Shown one piece after another: positions 9,268-21,446 of a stretch of DNA of 31,697 nt. Below the pieces are notes generated by a model. That model ran no database searches, was not told the origin of the DNA, and was given only the letters and a program-made list of their open reading frames with translations. Source of the DNA: Plakobranchus ocellatus. Lineage: Eukaryota; Mollusca; Gastropoda; Plakobranchidae. The stretch lies in NCBI GenBank assembly GCA_019648995.1, contig BLXT01002683.1, forward strand, positions 197,683 to 229,379, in the 5' to 3' direction. Numbering within the stretch: position 1 is the first letter of the stretch; each line of letters starts with the position of its first letter. The position numbers were made by a program, and so were the translations under genes.

Positions 9268-10590
9268 TTTTTTTTTTTTAACTCTTAAAGCTTTGTTTGT
9301 ATCTATAATATGGAAAAAAGACCAGAGATATGAATGTACAATGAGACAGATAATATTTAATAGCTGAAAGGAGGTTGACAGACAATTCCATTTAGATTGC
9401 TGACAGTTCATTTATTTGATACAATGCATCGTCTGCTCACATCCTAACATATTTTTATCCCTATTAATTCATTTCATTGGTTTGTGATTGTAAAACCAGT
9501 TGTCAAATTTGAAGGCATAGCATGTTCAAAGTTTAATATTTATTACGTAAACATTCGTAAGCTTGTATAAACCTTTAGACAACATTTTTAGACAGCACAG
9601 TCCTCTTGTGTTGTTATGCATTGTATCAATATTTTGTATGAATGGCATCTTTAGGTACCATATTTAGAAATTCCTTCTACATATGAAAATTTCTTTCTTG
9701 ATTGTGAATCTTAGCTAGATGATTTGTGGCAAAAAAAAAAACAAAAAAAATTTAACTTCATGAAAAGAATATTATGATATCTCTTTGTTTCTCTTAAGTT
9801 TCACTAGATCAAAAACAACCTTTTTCTTCCCCTCCTAGTATTTTTTAAGATAGATGTCAGCCCCCGCCCCTCCTCCCCCCCTCGTGTCATTAATGCTTTT
9901 TGTGTTTGTGATATATATATTTTTTGGCCAGCAAGGATATATAAGTTTGCAATGACTACTTTAACTCATTGGAGATGCAAGTAATGGCTTTGCCATAGTT
10001 GATATATTGGACACATGGTCATTGAGCTCAGTTATGAATGAGTTTCAAGTAGTGATTGGTAGGGGAGGCTTTCTTTGGGCAGTCTTCATTTGATAGGAAA
10101 GGCAGCTCACGTATCATTGTGTTCCTTTTCTGTACCCGTAACATAATAATGGTTAAGAGAATGGAAAAAAATATATATATATTATATATATATATAGTTC
10201 TTTTTTGTCATGGTTATTGTTATAGATATTACAATGTTCTCATGTGATTCATAACATACATTTCTAATATTTGCCATGGTTTTTGATTTTTCTTCTTGTT
10301 AATGCTTTCAGGATCTTCTCATGGCATTTATTTTATTTTCTTGGGAAAGAAAGAAATTATAATAATTGGTCACAAAAATAATTGTATATTTAAATATCAA
10401 ATACGAAGTAACAAAGAAATAATCATATCTAATATTAAAGACATGGTGGCTGTTGTTTCTTTTTCATATGGTAAATCTGTAACAGTGTAAAAAGAAAGCA
10501 TGAACCCTTTCACTCCTACACGATTTATTTCCCTTGTGTGCTTAACTGGACTTCCTTGGTTGCATCAAGATCCACCGATTTAGACCTAAG
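9268..10590 (+). other. AT-rich non-coding DNA after PSME4 stop; likely 3' UTR at its start
   Basis: No coding-like frame is visible. Short T and A runs, a C-rich patch near 9858-9884 and a small TA array near 10170-10196 occur. No canonical AATAAA lies close after the stop codon, so the 3' UTR length cannot be fixed from sequence. Confidence 0.5.
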
Positions 10591-11332
10591 TTAACTCTTC
10601 ATGCTCACACCAACGGAGCCACCGTTGATTGAATAGGTTATGAATGGTCGGACCAACGGTGCCAGCGTTGCTTCCGCAACACACAGTTGGTCGCACCGAC
10701 GGTCACAGCGGTGCTTGGTTTTGTAGCATATAATCGCATCCAAACCACTTTTATAAAAGCGAAACTTTAATTGTACGAAAAATTTAATCTTCCTTCTTCC
10801 TTTTCCTACCATTCTTCCTATACTTTGGTGTTTTTTGAGTCCAAGCGCGGGCTGAAAGCACTCTAGTCTTTTTTTTTTCTATCTATGATTGAGAGAACTT
10901 CATCGTTTGATGTGAAATCTTGTAGATCCAGTAGATTATTATCCTAATTTCAGTGTTTTAGCTACTGATATCAATTTGTTTTTATTCAAATAGATTAGTT
11001 TTGCTATGAAATCGTTGCTATCATTAGATCTAGTCTATATCTAGACATATTTAGATATCTAGGTCAAGATGTATAAAATGTGATATAATTTCAATGTTAT
11101 GTAGCCAAATTCACAAAAATTGTACAATAACAAAAATCACACACCTATAAAGCACATTTATTCTTCTTTCCAATGATACCAATTTCAGCTCTGTATCTTA
11201 CTTATGTCAAAAGTTATCAAAGTGTAAGTAACGCATAGCTAAATAAGGATACAGTCTCATTTGAGCCTGTGACCGATGGTGGAAATGTTGTGTGGCCAAA
11301 GGGGGAAAAGGGCTCCGAGCATAAAGAGTTAA
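10591..11332. mobile_element. Candidate TTAA-flanked MITE (piggyBac- or Kolobok-like)
   Basis: The left end reads TTAACTCTTCATGCTC (10591-10606). The right end (11317-11332), reverse-complemented, reads TTAACTCTTTATGCTC, so 15 of 16 bases match including the TTAA. TTAA target duplications are typical of piggyBac and Kolobok transposons. The 734-bp interior has no transposase. Its left part holds several CAACGG/CCGTTG hairpins (10610-10720). The terminal repeat is short, so chance cannot be excluded in AT-rich DNA. Confidence 0.45.
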
Positions 11333-12384
11333 ATTAAATATAGGTTTCATCTTATGTTATATCCAACTCAAGGTCTAGATCTATATCTTGATGGATATAT
11401 ATGTAATCTTGTGATAAAACAGCGTTTCTTTGGATCTCAATGAAATAGGTTATGGACAATTGAAAATGTTTAGGGAAATTCTTCTTTTATGGAAATATTG
11501 GCTTCACTTAAAGAGTTAATGGGACAAAAATATGTCTTGTGTTTTGTGTTTGTTTATAATTTAGTTTTTAACTTAATCCCAGAAGTACTACTTATGTACA
11601 TTTAAATTTGGTGTGATATGTATTAATTTCAAAATTTTATTTTTTTTCCACATCAAAAAAATGGTGAGATCAGGAATATAGGCCAATTTAATGCCTGTGT
11701 CACTTCTTGAGTAAATGCTAAAGCCTTCAATTCTAGCACTATAGAGAGGCTAAGGGGTTAACTTTTTCTGTATGCCAAGCAGTTCTCAGCAACTCGATTA
11801 TCATTTTTAATTGCACCATTAAAGAGAGTAATATGTTTACCGGATACTTTAATTTGCAAATCACAATAATTATTAAATGTCTTACTATTATATATACTAA
11901 TAATTAATAATCTGTAAACACATATGTATGTAAAATTAACAATCAGTGATATAGGATTTCCAGTTGAATTTATTCATGTTTAACCCTATTGCCACTCATT
12001 TTGTGGGGCAGCTGCAAAAATGTGACTCTTTGAAATTTATATAATTTTGTGCTCATAATTTTTCTCTGATTGCTTTAATGTTGATTAGTTTTTTGTTTGT
12101 TTTTCAGTAAAGGACAGTGCATATTTTTTTGTTCACAATATTTTTCAAAAAGTCATTTTCACACTGTCATTACACTGCAGAAATTTGATTTTATGTAATA
12201 TTTGGACGTAATAGTCAGTGACATTCTATTTCAAAATGTGTTTTAAAAAAATCTAGCTTTCAAAAGAAACTTGACGTAATTAGTTTGGTTTGTTTCCACT
12301 TGTAATGTAGCTCTAGTAGTCTTTTTTTTTTCTTTAATACTAATGATGATTTCTACTAGTATGTTACCCATCTCTCCTCTCTCC

Positions 12385-12389
<5 letters not shown>

Positions 12390-12429
<40 letters not shown>

Positions 12430-12430
12430 T
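12390..12430. repeat. (TC)n microsatellite followed by T run
   Basis: About 15 TC dinucleotides followed by about ten T. The flanking stretches 11333-12380 and 12440-15400 are AT-rich and non-coding by eye; the - strand open frame at 13170-13490 shows no recognisable domain. Confidence 0.9.
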
Positions 12431-14930
12431 CTTCAAAAGAAATTAAATGAACGAAAAAATATGAAATTGCATAGTTATTTCAAATAGATATTACAAATGA
12501 AACATTTTTTTTGCTTTTGTTTGTTCAGTATATGATAGTGTAATTTTGTTTCAAACAAATGTACTATGTTTATTTAATTAAATTATGCCAATTATTATTT
12601 TGGTTATGGGCATTTTTCTTATCTTAATCAGTTTTTTTAAAAACCAATTGGTGCATTTTCCTCAATTTTTTTTTTTCCTTTTCTTTTTTTCTTTTTTTGC
12701 TTTGTTGAAGCATTTTCTGAGATTAATTCGGTATTGCAAGTATAGTTATCATAAATAAGCTGAGCTAGTGATGCTGTGCATATAAATGTGTGTGTTGCTG
12801 TGCATAGCTTTATGAACAGAATATCAGTTGTTACTTCTAAGTTCTAAACATACTCTTATTCACTTTCCTGTAACTCATTGGCGTATGAGTTCCCAGGCCA
12901 GGAAAATTAATCTTTTTCCTTTTTAATTGAATGTTTGAAGAGACAACCAAGTACAAGCTTGTGTTTTTCGATTTTGTCTCTTTAGAGCTTAAGTTGGTTA
13001 CATTGTGAGTGTATTCTTTAAATATATCTAGGGGAGTCTTAATGTGTAAATACCATCGAGATACTGTTTCAGTCTGTACAAGATTATCAGGCAGGTAGTT
13101 TTCTTTCCATTTGGTCAGACACCATGTACTTTTGACTAAAAAAGTAAAATATACATCTAGATTGTAGGCTTAGGCTTGGGCGAAATAGAGCAAGAAAAAA
13201 AAAACATTTCCAGAGGTAGGCCCACTATCTGGTTTGGGGACAAAAACCTGGAAATTGTAAGCATTTTGAGGGTATGTGGGTAAATAAGCGAGAAATAAAT
13301 CATGCATGGTTGAGCCACCAGGCCCTTTCTGCCTTAGCCAAATGAAGTGCACTATCTGCCATAGACTTAACACTACCAATACTACAGACCAATTGACTAC
13401 TGCACACTTGATCAAAAGCGTATTAGGTAGATAAAAAGAACTTGTCGCAGCCAAGATCGTAAGTACTGGAATTAAATGGTAGCAAATCAATTTAGAAAGG
13501 GACAGTCATAGTAAATGGAAACAAAAAAGCATAATATTTTTCTCTCTTTTGTCAAAGTTATTGTTGTGAACGGTGGTGTTTTTTTGTCCTGTAAGTGTAA
13601 GTCTGTTATTGATAATTAAGATCAAGGTGTGGAAGACTTGCATCTTTAATTCCAAAGTGTCAGAGATCATAAACTGAGCTAAAGTAAAGATATGTAAAGT
13701 CAATTTGATTTATTGTTGAGTGTTGAAGTCAAAGGATTAAATTTGGAACTTTCATATACAGCAAAGAATGATAAAACATTGTTTTAACATGATGTCCAAT
13801 GTTTCTCTTCACCTGAAACTAATAATTTTTTAAAACCTGATGCTCTCATAAAAAAGGGGGTTTATTATCTAGACACAAAATACACCTAGCCAGGCAGTCT
13901 TTGCCTTTCGAAAGCTTAGAGCTTTAGTTTAAGAGAGAAAAACCAGCGTATTTTGTGTGAAGCAGGTGCCCAGATTATTTATGTGATGGAAATATTGTAC
14001 ATGTGAAAATCGTGTATATTTTTTTATTTTAATCTTAAACATTCATAATATTTATCTGTTTATAATGGCAAAATATATTTTTTTTATTCTGTGGAAAAAA
14101 AGACTTCCATTGCTTTGTTTTTTTCTTTTAATGCGAATAGGTCCCTCATAATGATTGGCGCCATAGATCCATATGTCTGATTTCAATTTTAAAAAATTAA
14201 AATGTAAAATCTATGATTATTTTATATAAAGGAAGTCAACAGTATGTCACAAAAGAATAATTTTACCCTCCTCTTTAGAGTTCAGGGTAATCATTTTAAA
14301 GCAATTGTGTTTGCAGCTCAACTCATTTAGCAGAACTGCATGTGCACATATATATGTGTGTGTGCAGTGTCAATACCAAAAGAAACATTTTGCAGAAAAA
14401 TCTGCCAAGCACCAGCCATAGTTGTGCTAAGCACAGCAAGATCTCCCACAAAAATTTAAAGAATTTGGGTGGAAAAAAAATGAGGATTATGACATTTGTA
14501 GTTTTTACTCATTAAATCTATTGCTGCTGCAAAATGTCTGATTTTGTGGTGTTCTTACACAATTTCTTGTCAGTGGTACAACTAGATGCACAAAATTGTG
14601 AGGCAAGGTGGGGGTAAATTGGGCCCAAATCACCGAGGATACTTTTGCACAACAGTCTTTTAAAAGTTTTCTAGTTTAAAATAATTAAAGTATAATGTTC
14701 AATGTCACATAAACTTTGACAAAATTAGGAAAGTGACATGAATTTTTTTTTCTTCATAAAGCTTATATGCCATACTCATAACTCAATATATTACCCCTAT
14801 ATGTGACGTGTATGCCTGATTTACTCTGGTTGTTGCAGATACCTCTGTTTAAAGGAATAAGTAAAAACAATACATGTTCAGTGGAATGTATGCAAAAGTG
14901 TTTGAATTTTATGTATTCTTCAAAATGACA

Positions 14931-14936
14931 AATAAA
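14931..14936 (+). promoter_or_regulatory. AATAAA, candidate distal poly(A) signal
   Basis: Canonical hexamer on the sense strand about 5.7 kb after the PSME4 stop. Two further AATAAA hexamers follow at 15213-15218 and 15637-15642. Chance occurrences are expected in DNA this AT-rich, so assignment to PSME4 is weak. Confidence 0.2.
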
Positions 14937-15423
14937 AAAAATCCTTATCAAAAACGTATTTGGATGTTTTGTAAGTACAAACATGTAACTAGTAGTTTAC
15001 ATACACATGTATTTTTTTTTTATATTGGGACAAGAATTACTGATAGTGTAGTCTTAAAAAATATGTAAAATCAGACCTGTCCATATGATTCAGAAATGGC
15101 AAAAAATAGTTTTGAAAAACAAACAAGAATTATATTATTCTGTACATTAGTTTTGACCCATTACTTAAAAAAAAAAGGAACTGTATTAGGCTGCTTTAAT
15201 GCCCTAATAACCAATAAATTTCAGTTGCTAATGGTAAGTTATGGCTGCATTTTTTTCCACCTGGGCACAATTAATAACAATTTTTTTGTATCTGATAAAA
15301 AAATTATCTGTATATTCTTAAGTGGAACAAACTAGCTCCTCTGTGGTACTACTGATAAGGATGTTTTTTTTTTTTAAGGCATCTGTATTTTCTGGAGGGG
15401 GGGGGTCATCAAAAATGTTAGTG

Positions 15424-15452
15424 TAGTCTAGTCTAGTCTAGTCTAGTCTAGA
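15424..15452. repeat. (TAGTC)n pentanucleotide repeat
   Basis: Five to six tandem copies of tagtc ending in tagac, just after a G9 run at about 15400-15410. A small, clean pentameric array related in composition to the CTAGAT clusters elsewhere. Confidence 0.9.
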
Positions 15453-15636
15453 CTTACTACAGTGAGAAATGATTGATACACTTGTATATATTGAGATGAT
15501 GTGTGGCATGTCGGTAAATACTGTCAAAATAATCATTGGTGCCAGCTTCAGGAGACTTGGATACTTCTTAGAGTTGCCAGCTTTGAATCATTGCTGGTGA
15601 TGATGGATAGCCACTATTATTCTTGAATTATGTTTA

Positions 15637-15642
15637 AATAAA
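15637..15642 (+). promoter_or_regulatory. AATAAA, candidate distal poly(A) signal
   Basis: Last of three AATAAA hexamers before the sequence changes character; T- and GT-containing sequence follows within 40 bases (taatgtttttagatttgtgg). It would imply a 3' UTR of more than 6 kb if used. This is inference only. Confidence 0.15.
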
Positions 15643-15659
15643 ATTATGTTCACTCACAC

Positions 15660-18350
15660 AGCTCGTAATGTTTTTAGATTTGTGGCCTTTCTTTATGCAC
15701 AATTCACTTCTATCAGTCAGTAAAAGCTCTTGCTTATATTTTTCTAGCAAATTTTTAGGTGTTATCTTTTTCCAAATTCCAGCCAAACAAAGTTACATTT
15801 AAAAAAATCCAAATTAAAAGCATTGTCTCAATTCCTACTAGCTACTTGATGTTAAGGATTTAGGCAGTGCTTCAATATTTATACTTTTGAATGTTCCTTT
15901 CATATTCTCTTTGACTAGGTCCACTCACCATTTTACATGGCAGGGTTTAAACAAGGAACTACAACTACATTAATGACATTATGCGTCTCAAAGAATACAA
16001 CGAGATCACTAGAACTAGAAGAAAAATAGTTTTAGTTAATCTTATAAGACCTATCAAAACCTTATTAGAGCATGTACGTGCATGTCGAATTTCTACTTTT
16101 TCGGAAATCGGAATCAAAGAGGAGAGACCTCAGTATATCTTGACATGTAACATAATTCTTTGGGGTTTTTTTTTTCAACAACTGCTGGCATGAATCAAAA
16201 ATGTTAAATTATGTTGACTCATTTTGCCAAAAAGAAAGATACAAAATGCAGAAGAAAAAAAAACCCTTCTCCTAATTGAGCTTCTTATCATTGATAGTTT
16301 TTGTGTTGAATTTTATCTCATACGTATAACAACGTTATAAGTAGAAAAAGTAACACACTTCGAGGAAAAGAAAAGTTCACACCACAGTAAATATCAGTAT
16401 TGAAGAATAAAACACTGTGTGGAAGACTTTGTAAACTATAGAGTTTTACAAAGGCTTAAAACCCGCCCCTTCCCCCGTGTGTAACTTGTACATAAAGGCA
16501 TAAAAAGTAACTGAGGAATAGATTGGAAGAAAAAGATTTGTCAAAAAGTTAAAGCTGTACATCTTTCTTCTTAATTTTTACATGTTACCAAAGTAGATTC
16601 AATTTCTTGGTAGACAAGCTGTCAAACATCGAAAATTACTGAAAATTGGTGGCGATTTAGCCTACAAACACGTCCTAAAACCTGTCTCTATTAATAGTAT
16701 TATGAATATTGTATTGTCAAAACTAAATAATATTAGGATTTTATGTGGAGCATTTGAAATTAGTCTAAGTGAGGAAACGAAATGAAACTTGTTGATTGTT
16801 AACTACAAGAATACGATTACGCACACATGATTGTCTTTTTTCAACAACAGTAGCATTGATCGTGCGTATTTTTATTACTTCAGTCTTTATTGTTTTTCCT
16901 TTGTTGAAAATATCTCTAAGGTAAACATGCATGAGGGAATAGCTGGCATTAGAATGCCCTTGAGCCTGCAGTGACACTCAAAAGTTCGAATTCGCCAAGA
17001 GACACCGTTCCTAACAAACCTGAAGTCAGCAAATCGGCTAATTACATTTAATTCAATTCGAAAGTAAAATTACTTTTATAATTGACTGCAATAAAGGTAT
17101 CCAGAAGCAAACAGAACAAATGAAATACTTGTGCCGATAACCTATTTTATTTATATTTTATTACTGTTTCTATTCAAGAAAAAAAAATAAACTCACATGG
17201 AACACTAAGATGAGCTAAGTTTAACGGCTGGTTGAATTAGTAGAGGGTAACTCTCTCAAAATATAACCAGATGTTTTAAAGGGAACAATCAAACAAAAAT
17301 TAAGTTAAATTAAATGGAGATTGTTAAAAAAAAAATCAGCCAAGGAAGTGACGACGTCGGCTTCCAGCCAACCATCGCACACCATTACGTGCTCCTTGTT
17401 TCCATGGGACGATCGAGGAGAATGCCGCCCTAACGACATCACATTGCTGAACACACTAGCGCCTGTACCCGTAGTCCACGGATTTCTCACCCATGGTAGT
17501 GGTACGACAAAGCTTCCCATGCCAGCAACCAAGAGGACCAAAAATGTATACACATTGTATCCCGGCGTCACAATGGGAGGAACTACATTTGACTCAAAAA
17601 AAAAAAAAGCATAATGCCGGGAGGCGTCACCGACAGATTGTGTGGACCACAGCCATTTCAAGGGTTCTAGACACCGTTGGGGCTTGAGAAGTCAGTTCTT
17701 ATATAGATCACCCTGATACTGGGCACTGTAACATTGGCCGTGACTCATATATAAGCCCTTTGGGAACAGGTATTTAACAGCGCAGTTTACTAGTTAGAAA
17801 TAGGAGCAGGATATTTCAACGATATCTAAAGATGTTTGCTTGCAAACAAACATTAAATTCTGCACTTTCAAACAATATTATTAAGGAACACCAAAGTTAC
17901 TTTTTGCGCAAGATTTAAAGTTGTTTCCTTTGACTAAACCCGACGTTTATGTTGCTCTATGGAGCGAGAAGGGCAGATACTTTAGGCTGTGTACATGTAT
18001 CCAAAGGTGATTGTAATCACCACTCAAATCTTTACACCATTGCTATTTTTTCTTAAATCGGCACACTAATTATTATCGTGTAGGCCTACTGTAATGTGTC
18101 CTAAAACGTTTTTCCTCCCTACGTACCCAAGAAAAGTATTTTCCAGTTTTCAACTCGGTTGTTCATGCACTGTAAAAAAGTTGGCAAACATTTTTCAATA
18201 AACCTCTAACTTTGCTGAGCTCTGAATACCTTCCATGTCTTCGCACCACTTTGTACAACTACAAGTTTGTTTTTCACCATATTATGATTCACTTTTTTCT
18301 TTTTTTTGGTCGCGTGTTCTTCTAACTTAGAAGCTAAAAAGCCATAAGTC
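15660..18350. other. Gene-poor stretch; nothing recognised
   Basis: AT-rich sequence with scattered short open frames. A relatively GC-rich island at 17330-17700 has overlapping open frames on both strands (- strand 17305-17661, + strand 17321-17614), but neither shows a recognisable motif and both include long homopolymer-encoded Lys or Phe runs. I would not call a gene here. Confidence 0.5.
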
Positions 18351-18364
18351 ACACACAACCACAC

Positions 18365-18386
18365 ACAGACACTCATTTTCTCTCTT

Positions 18387-18418
<32 letters not shown>

Positions 18419-18840
18419 GTTCTCCCTTTTTCTCCTTCTGTATAAAGGTGTATTCCTCCCTTACTTCTTTTTCTCTCTTTCTTTTTTCTATTTCTCTCTC
18501 TGTTTTTTTTTCTTTCTTACTCTGACTCACTGTCTCTCTATCCTTCTCTCTACATCTCTTTCTCTTTCTTTCTCTCTCTCTCTCTAGCTCTCGCTCTCAC
18601 TATCTTTCTCTCTCTCTCTATCTATCTTTCGTTTTCTCTTTCTATCAACCCTCTTTCTTCCTCTTTCCCTTTATCTACTTTATTTTTTTTCCTTCTAGCT
18701 CTCTCTATCTCTTTTATCTTTCTTTCTTTAGTTCTCTCTCTCTTTTCCCTCTCTGGCTCTTCCCCCTGCCCGTCTCTCTCTCGTTCTCTTCTGCAGTTGC
18801 TTTCACTTCACTTTCTTTTCTTCTCTACTTTTTATCCCTT
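18365..18840 (+). repeat. Pyrimidine-rich (CT/CTTT) tract
   Basis: About 475 bases almost purely C and T on the + strand: degenerate tctc, ctttctt and short interruptions such as ctagctctc. Open frames read through it on the - strand encode only Arg/Glu/Lys low complexity and are rejected as genes. The complementary purine-rich tract lies just beyond the foldback element. Confidence 0.9.
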
Positions 18841-18851
18841 TCTTTGTTGAT

Positions 18852-19014
18852 ATAGAGATATAAAATACATACATACAAAAACATTCAGCTTTCTTTTTAA
18901 CAAATGCTTTCGATTTTAATGTTTACATTTGCCCAAAAATGGCGCAGATAGGTAGTAGTAGCCTGCGGGCACATATTCTGGTCACACACACACACATGCG
19001 TACAATAAAAAACT

Positions 19015-19076
<62 letters not shown>

Positions 19077-19131
19077 CATTTGTTAAAAAGAAAGCTGAAT
19101 GTTTTTGTATGTATGTATTTTATATCTCTAT
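18852..19131. mobile_element. Foldback/MITE element with perfect 57-bp inverted repeats around (TA)n
   Basis: The left arm 18852-18908 and right arm 19075-19131 are exact reverse complements over all 57 bases. The left arm begins atagagatataaaatacata; the right arm ends in the complement. The 166-base centre holds unique sequence plus an uninterrupted (TA)n array at 19019-19072. TA dinucleotides at the arm ends fit a TA target duplication, as in Tc1/mariner-type MITEs. A similar word, ttgttgayatag, occurs just outside both ends (18844-18855 and 19144-19155). There is no coding capacity. Confidence 0.85.
19019..19072. repeat. (TA)n microsatellite inside foldback element
   Basis: About 27 uninterrupted TA dinucleotides immediately inside the right arm of the foldback element. 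It is strongly prone to cruciform formation and length variation. Confidence 0.95.
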
Positions 19132-19329
19132 TGGTTTGGTCTTTTGTTGACATAGAAAAATAAGTGGTCGCGCTAGTATTTCTGAACGTTTGATCAGCGT
19201 TATGACGACTTGCATTTGAAAAACCATTTAATCCAAGTTACAACGACCATCATTATGACGACATATATACATACAACTAAACCATCAAGAATTAAGGATT
19301 CACTGATTCAATAAAATTGGTATAAACTC

Positions 19330-20153
19330 GTGCATGAGAGAAGGGAAAGAGAGAAAATGGTAAAAAGGGGGGTGGGAGAGAGAAATTTTGAATGTACTTT
19401 TGACAGAGCAAGAAAGAGATAGCAAGAGAGAGAGAGAAAGAACTTTTGGCAGAAAGAGACGCAGAGATCAAGACAAAGAGTTAGGGAGTAGGAGAGAGAA
19501 AGAACGAAACAGAGAGAGAGAGAGAGAGAGAGAGAATAAATTTGACAGAAGGAGATGCAAAGATAAAGGCAGAGTGATTGAATGAGAGAGAGAGAGGGAG
19601 AAAGAGATAAATTTTGAGTTAACTTTTGACAGAGGGAGAACGAAAGGGAGACTCAGAGAGAGAGAGGGGGAGCGAGAGAGTTAGAGACTCGAAGAGTTAG
19701 AGAAAAATAGCGAAAAAGAGAGACTCAGAGAGAGAGAGAAAGACAGAAAGAGCGAGAGAAATAAAGAAATTTTGACAGAAAGAGATGCAGACATAGAGAC
19801 AGAAAGTGTGGGATTGAGAGAGGGAAATGAATTTTGACAGAAAGACACTTTTACAGAGTGCGGGAGGGAGAGAGAGAGAGAAGAGAGAATTTTTGACAGA
19901 AAGAGATACAGAGACATTTTTACAAAGTCGGGGGGAGAGAGAGAGGGAGGGAGAAATTTTGACAGAAAGAGATGTAGAGATAGAGACACGTTCACAAAGT
20001 GNNNNNNNNNNNNNNNNNNNNNNNNNNNNNNNNNNNNNNNNNNNGAGAGAGAGAGAGAGAGAGAGAAATTTTGACAGAAAGAGATGCAGAGACAGCGAGA
20101 GAGAGTAAGGTAGGGAGAGAGAGAAATTTTATTATACTTTTGACATAGGGAGA

Positions 20154-20189
<36 letters not shown>

Positions 20190-20370
20190 TTTTTCAATTA
20201 TCAATCACACATTAATTTGAAAAAAGTGCTTTCAGACGGCTTGTAAGATAATCTATAGAAAATGTTTCTGGCAGAGCATATAGGTGCCCAAAACGGGCGC
20301 TGCATTATGTCAGCGGTGGCTTCAGCTGTGAGAGAATGGGGAGAGAGAGAGAAAGAGAGAGAGAGAGATG
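19330..20370 (+). repeat. Purine-rich minisatellite: GA arrays with TTTTGACAGAAAGAGATGCA units
   Basis: GA-rich sequence punctuated by a recurring word close to ttttgacagaaagagatgca, near 19397, 19444, 19541, 19620, 19774, 19832, 19892, 19957, 20069 and 20136. The irregular spacing is set by variable (GA)n runs. Several units carry a second shared word, ttyacaaagtg or tttacagagtg. Arg/Glu-rich open frames in the array are artefacts of the repeat and not genes. Confidence 0.85.
20002..20044. other. Assembly gap, 43 N
   Basis: Forty-three N residues inside the GA minisatellite, which is where short-read assembly would be expected to fail. The true length is unknown. Confidence 0.99.
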
Positions 20371-20379
20371 TTTGGTCTA

Positions 20380-21445
20380 TTGTTTTTAGATGTCTGAGGT
20401 TCGAACCTTGGCCAAAATGTTTTGCAGCAATTACCTCATCCGTTGTGCAAAGGGTATTTCAACTTAAGACAACATACAGTTGCTAAAGTTGAGCTCATTT
20501 AATACAAACTTCGTATAATATAATCCATAATGTAGATGTAGAAATTTGCTAGGTAGCCATAGTCATCGGCATTAACTTGTTCTATTAATTTAAATATGTG
20601 AAATTGAAGTTGCCTTGTCAAAACCAACGCAGAATATTCAATAATGCTACATAAACTATCATGTGTTTACTTTCTATCCTACAAACTTCTACTTTATACG
20701 AAACGAAAATCGTCCTCTTGTCTGTCTAGCTGTGTTGTTTTATAATCAGTATGTAGAACGAAGTATTTCAGAGGTCGATTGAGAAAGTTATATGAAAATT
20801 TTGATGATATTTCTAGCGCTAAGCACATGATTTGCTTGAAAATGGCCTGTATAGGTGGGCATGTAGTTTTGCCCTAAAACAGCAATAAAATCATAGACAC
20901 ATTGTTGCAAAGGGTAAATGTTGCCGATTTGTAATGGTATATAAAACAAGACAAACAAACAACACGGGAACACACCAGAGGGAAGCTAAAATTGACAATT
21001 TTCAGGCAAATGCTACTGTTTTCTACCCGAGCTGGCAGAGTGAGTAATCCTATTGTGCAATATACACTGTACTTAATGGATGTTATCTGTTGTGACAAAA
21101 TAATATGCATGTATTCATTCTGTACCTCTCTTTTTTTAATGCTTCAAGCCTTACCATAATACCATATTTTTAAGAAAATGATCCAGCACGCAAGCCATTT
21201 TTTTTGTCTGAATTTATTAACTTGAATATTTTTTTACAGTGATTACAGTAAAATCAAAACATTTTAAGAATATAGACAGGCAAACTAAGGTGAGAAATAC
21301 CGATTATTTGCATTCATAGATAAAAGACATGCTTATTTGATTATAGCAAACATTGATGAAAAGACCACAAAAAGGGCTAAAAATTTTGACAACTGAACTG
21401 TACTCATGGTAGTAGGTTGGCGTTAAAATTCTGTAATGCCTGCAC
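20380..21445. other. No recognised gene or element
   Basis: AT-rich sequence with short open frames lacking motifs. A palindromic ggttcgaacc at about 20400 resembles a tRNA B box but has no matching A box at tRNA spacing. Confidence 0.5.
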
Positions 21446-21446
21446 A

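Noticed and set aside
13170..13490. 106-residue hydrophobic - strand frame
   Set aside because: Hydrophobic reading of AT-rich DNA with a poly-Phe run; no motif, no start or splice support.
17305..17661. 118-residue - strand frame with overlapping + strand frames
   Set aside because: No recognisable domain, homopolymer Phe/Lys runs, and equally open on both strands, which is more typical of a GC-richer non-coding island or old repeat.
17748..17755. TATATAAG, TATA-box-like
   Set aside because: No initiator, open frame or RNA gene follows at a sensible distance; such words are common in AT-rich DNA.
18327..18530. Arg/Glu/Lys-rich - strand open frame
   Set aside because: Direct translation of the pyrimidine-rich tract; no splice context or domain.
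19388..20204. Several Arg/Glu or Ser/Leu-rich open frames on both strands
   Set aside because: All are translations of the GA minisatellite and cross the N gap.
20395..20412. B-box-like ggttcgaacc suggesting another SINE
   Set aside because: No A box at tRNA spacing and no similarity to the two SINE families found here.
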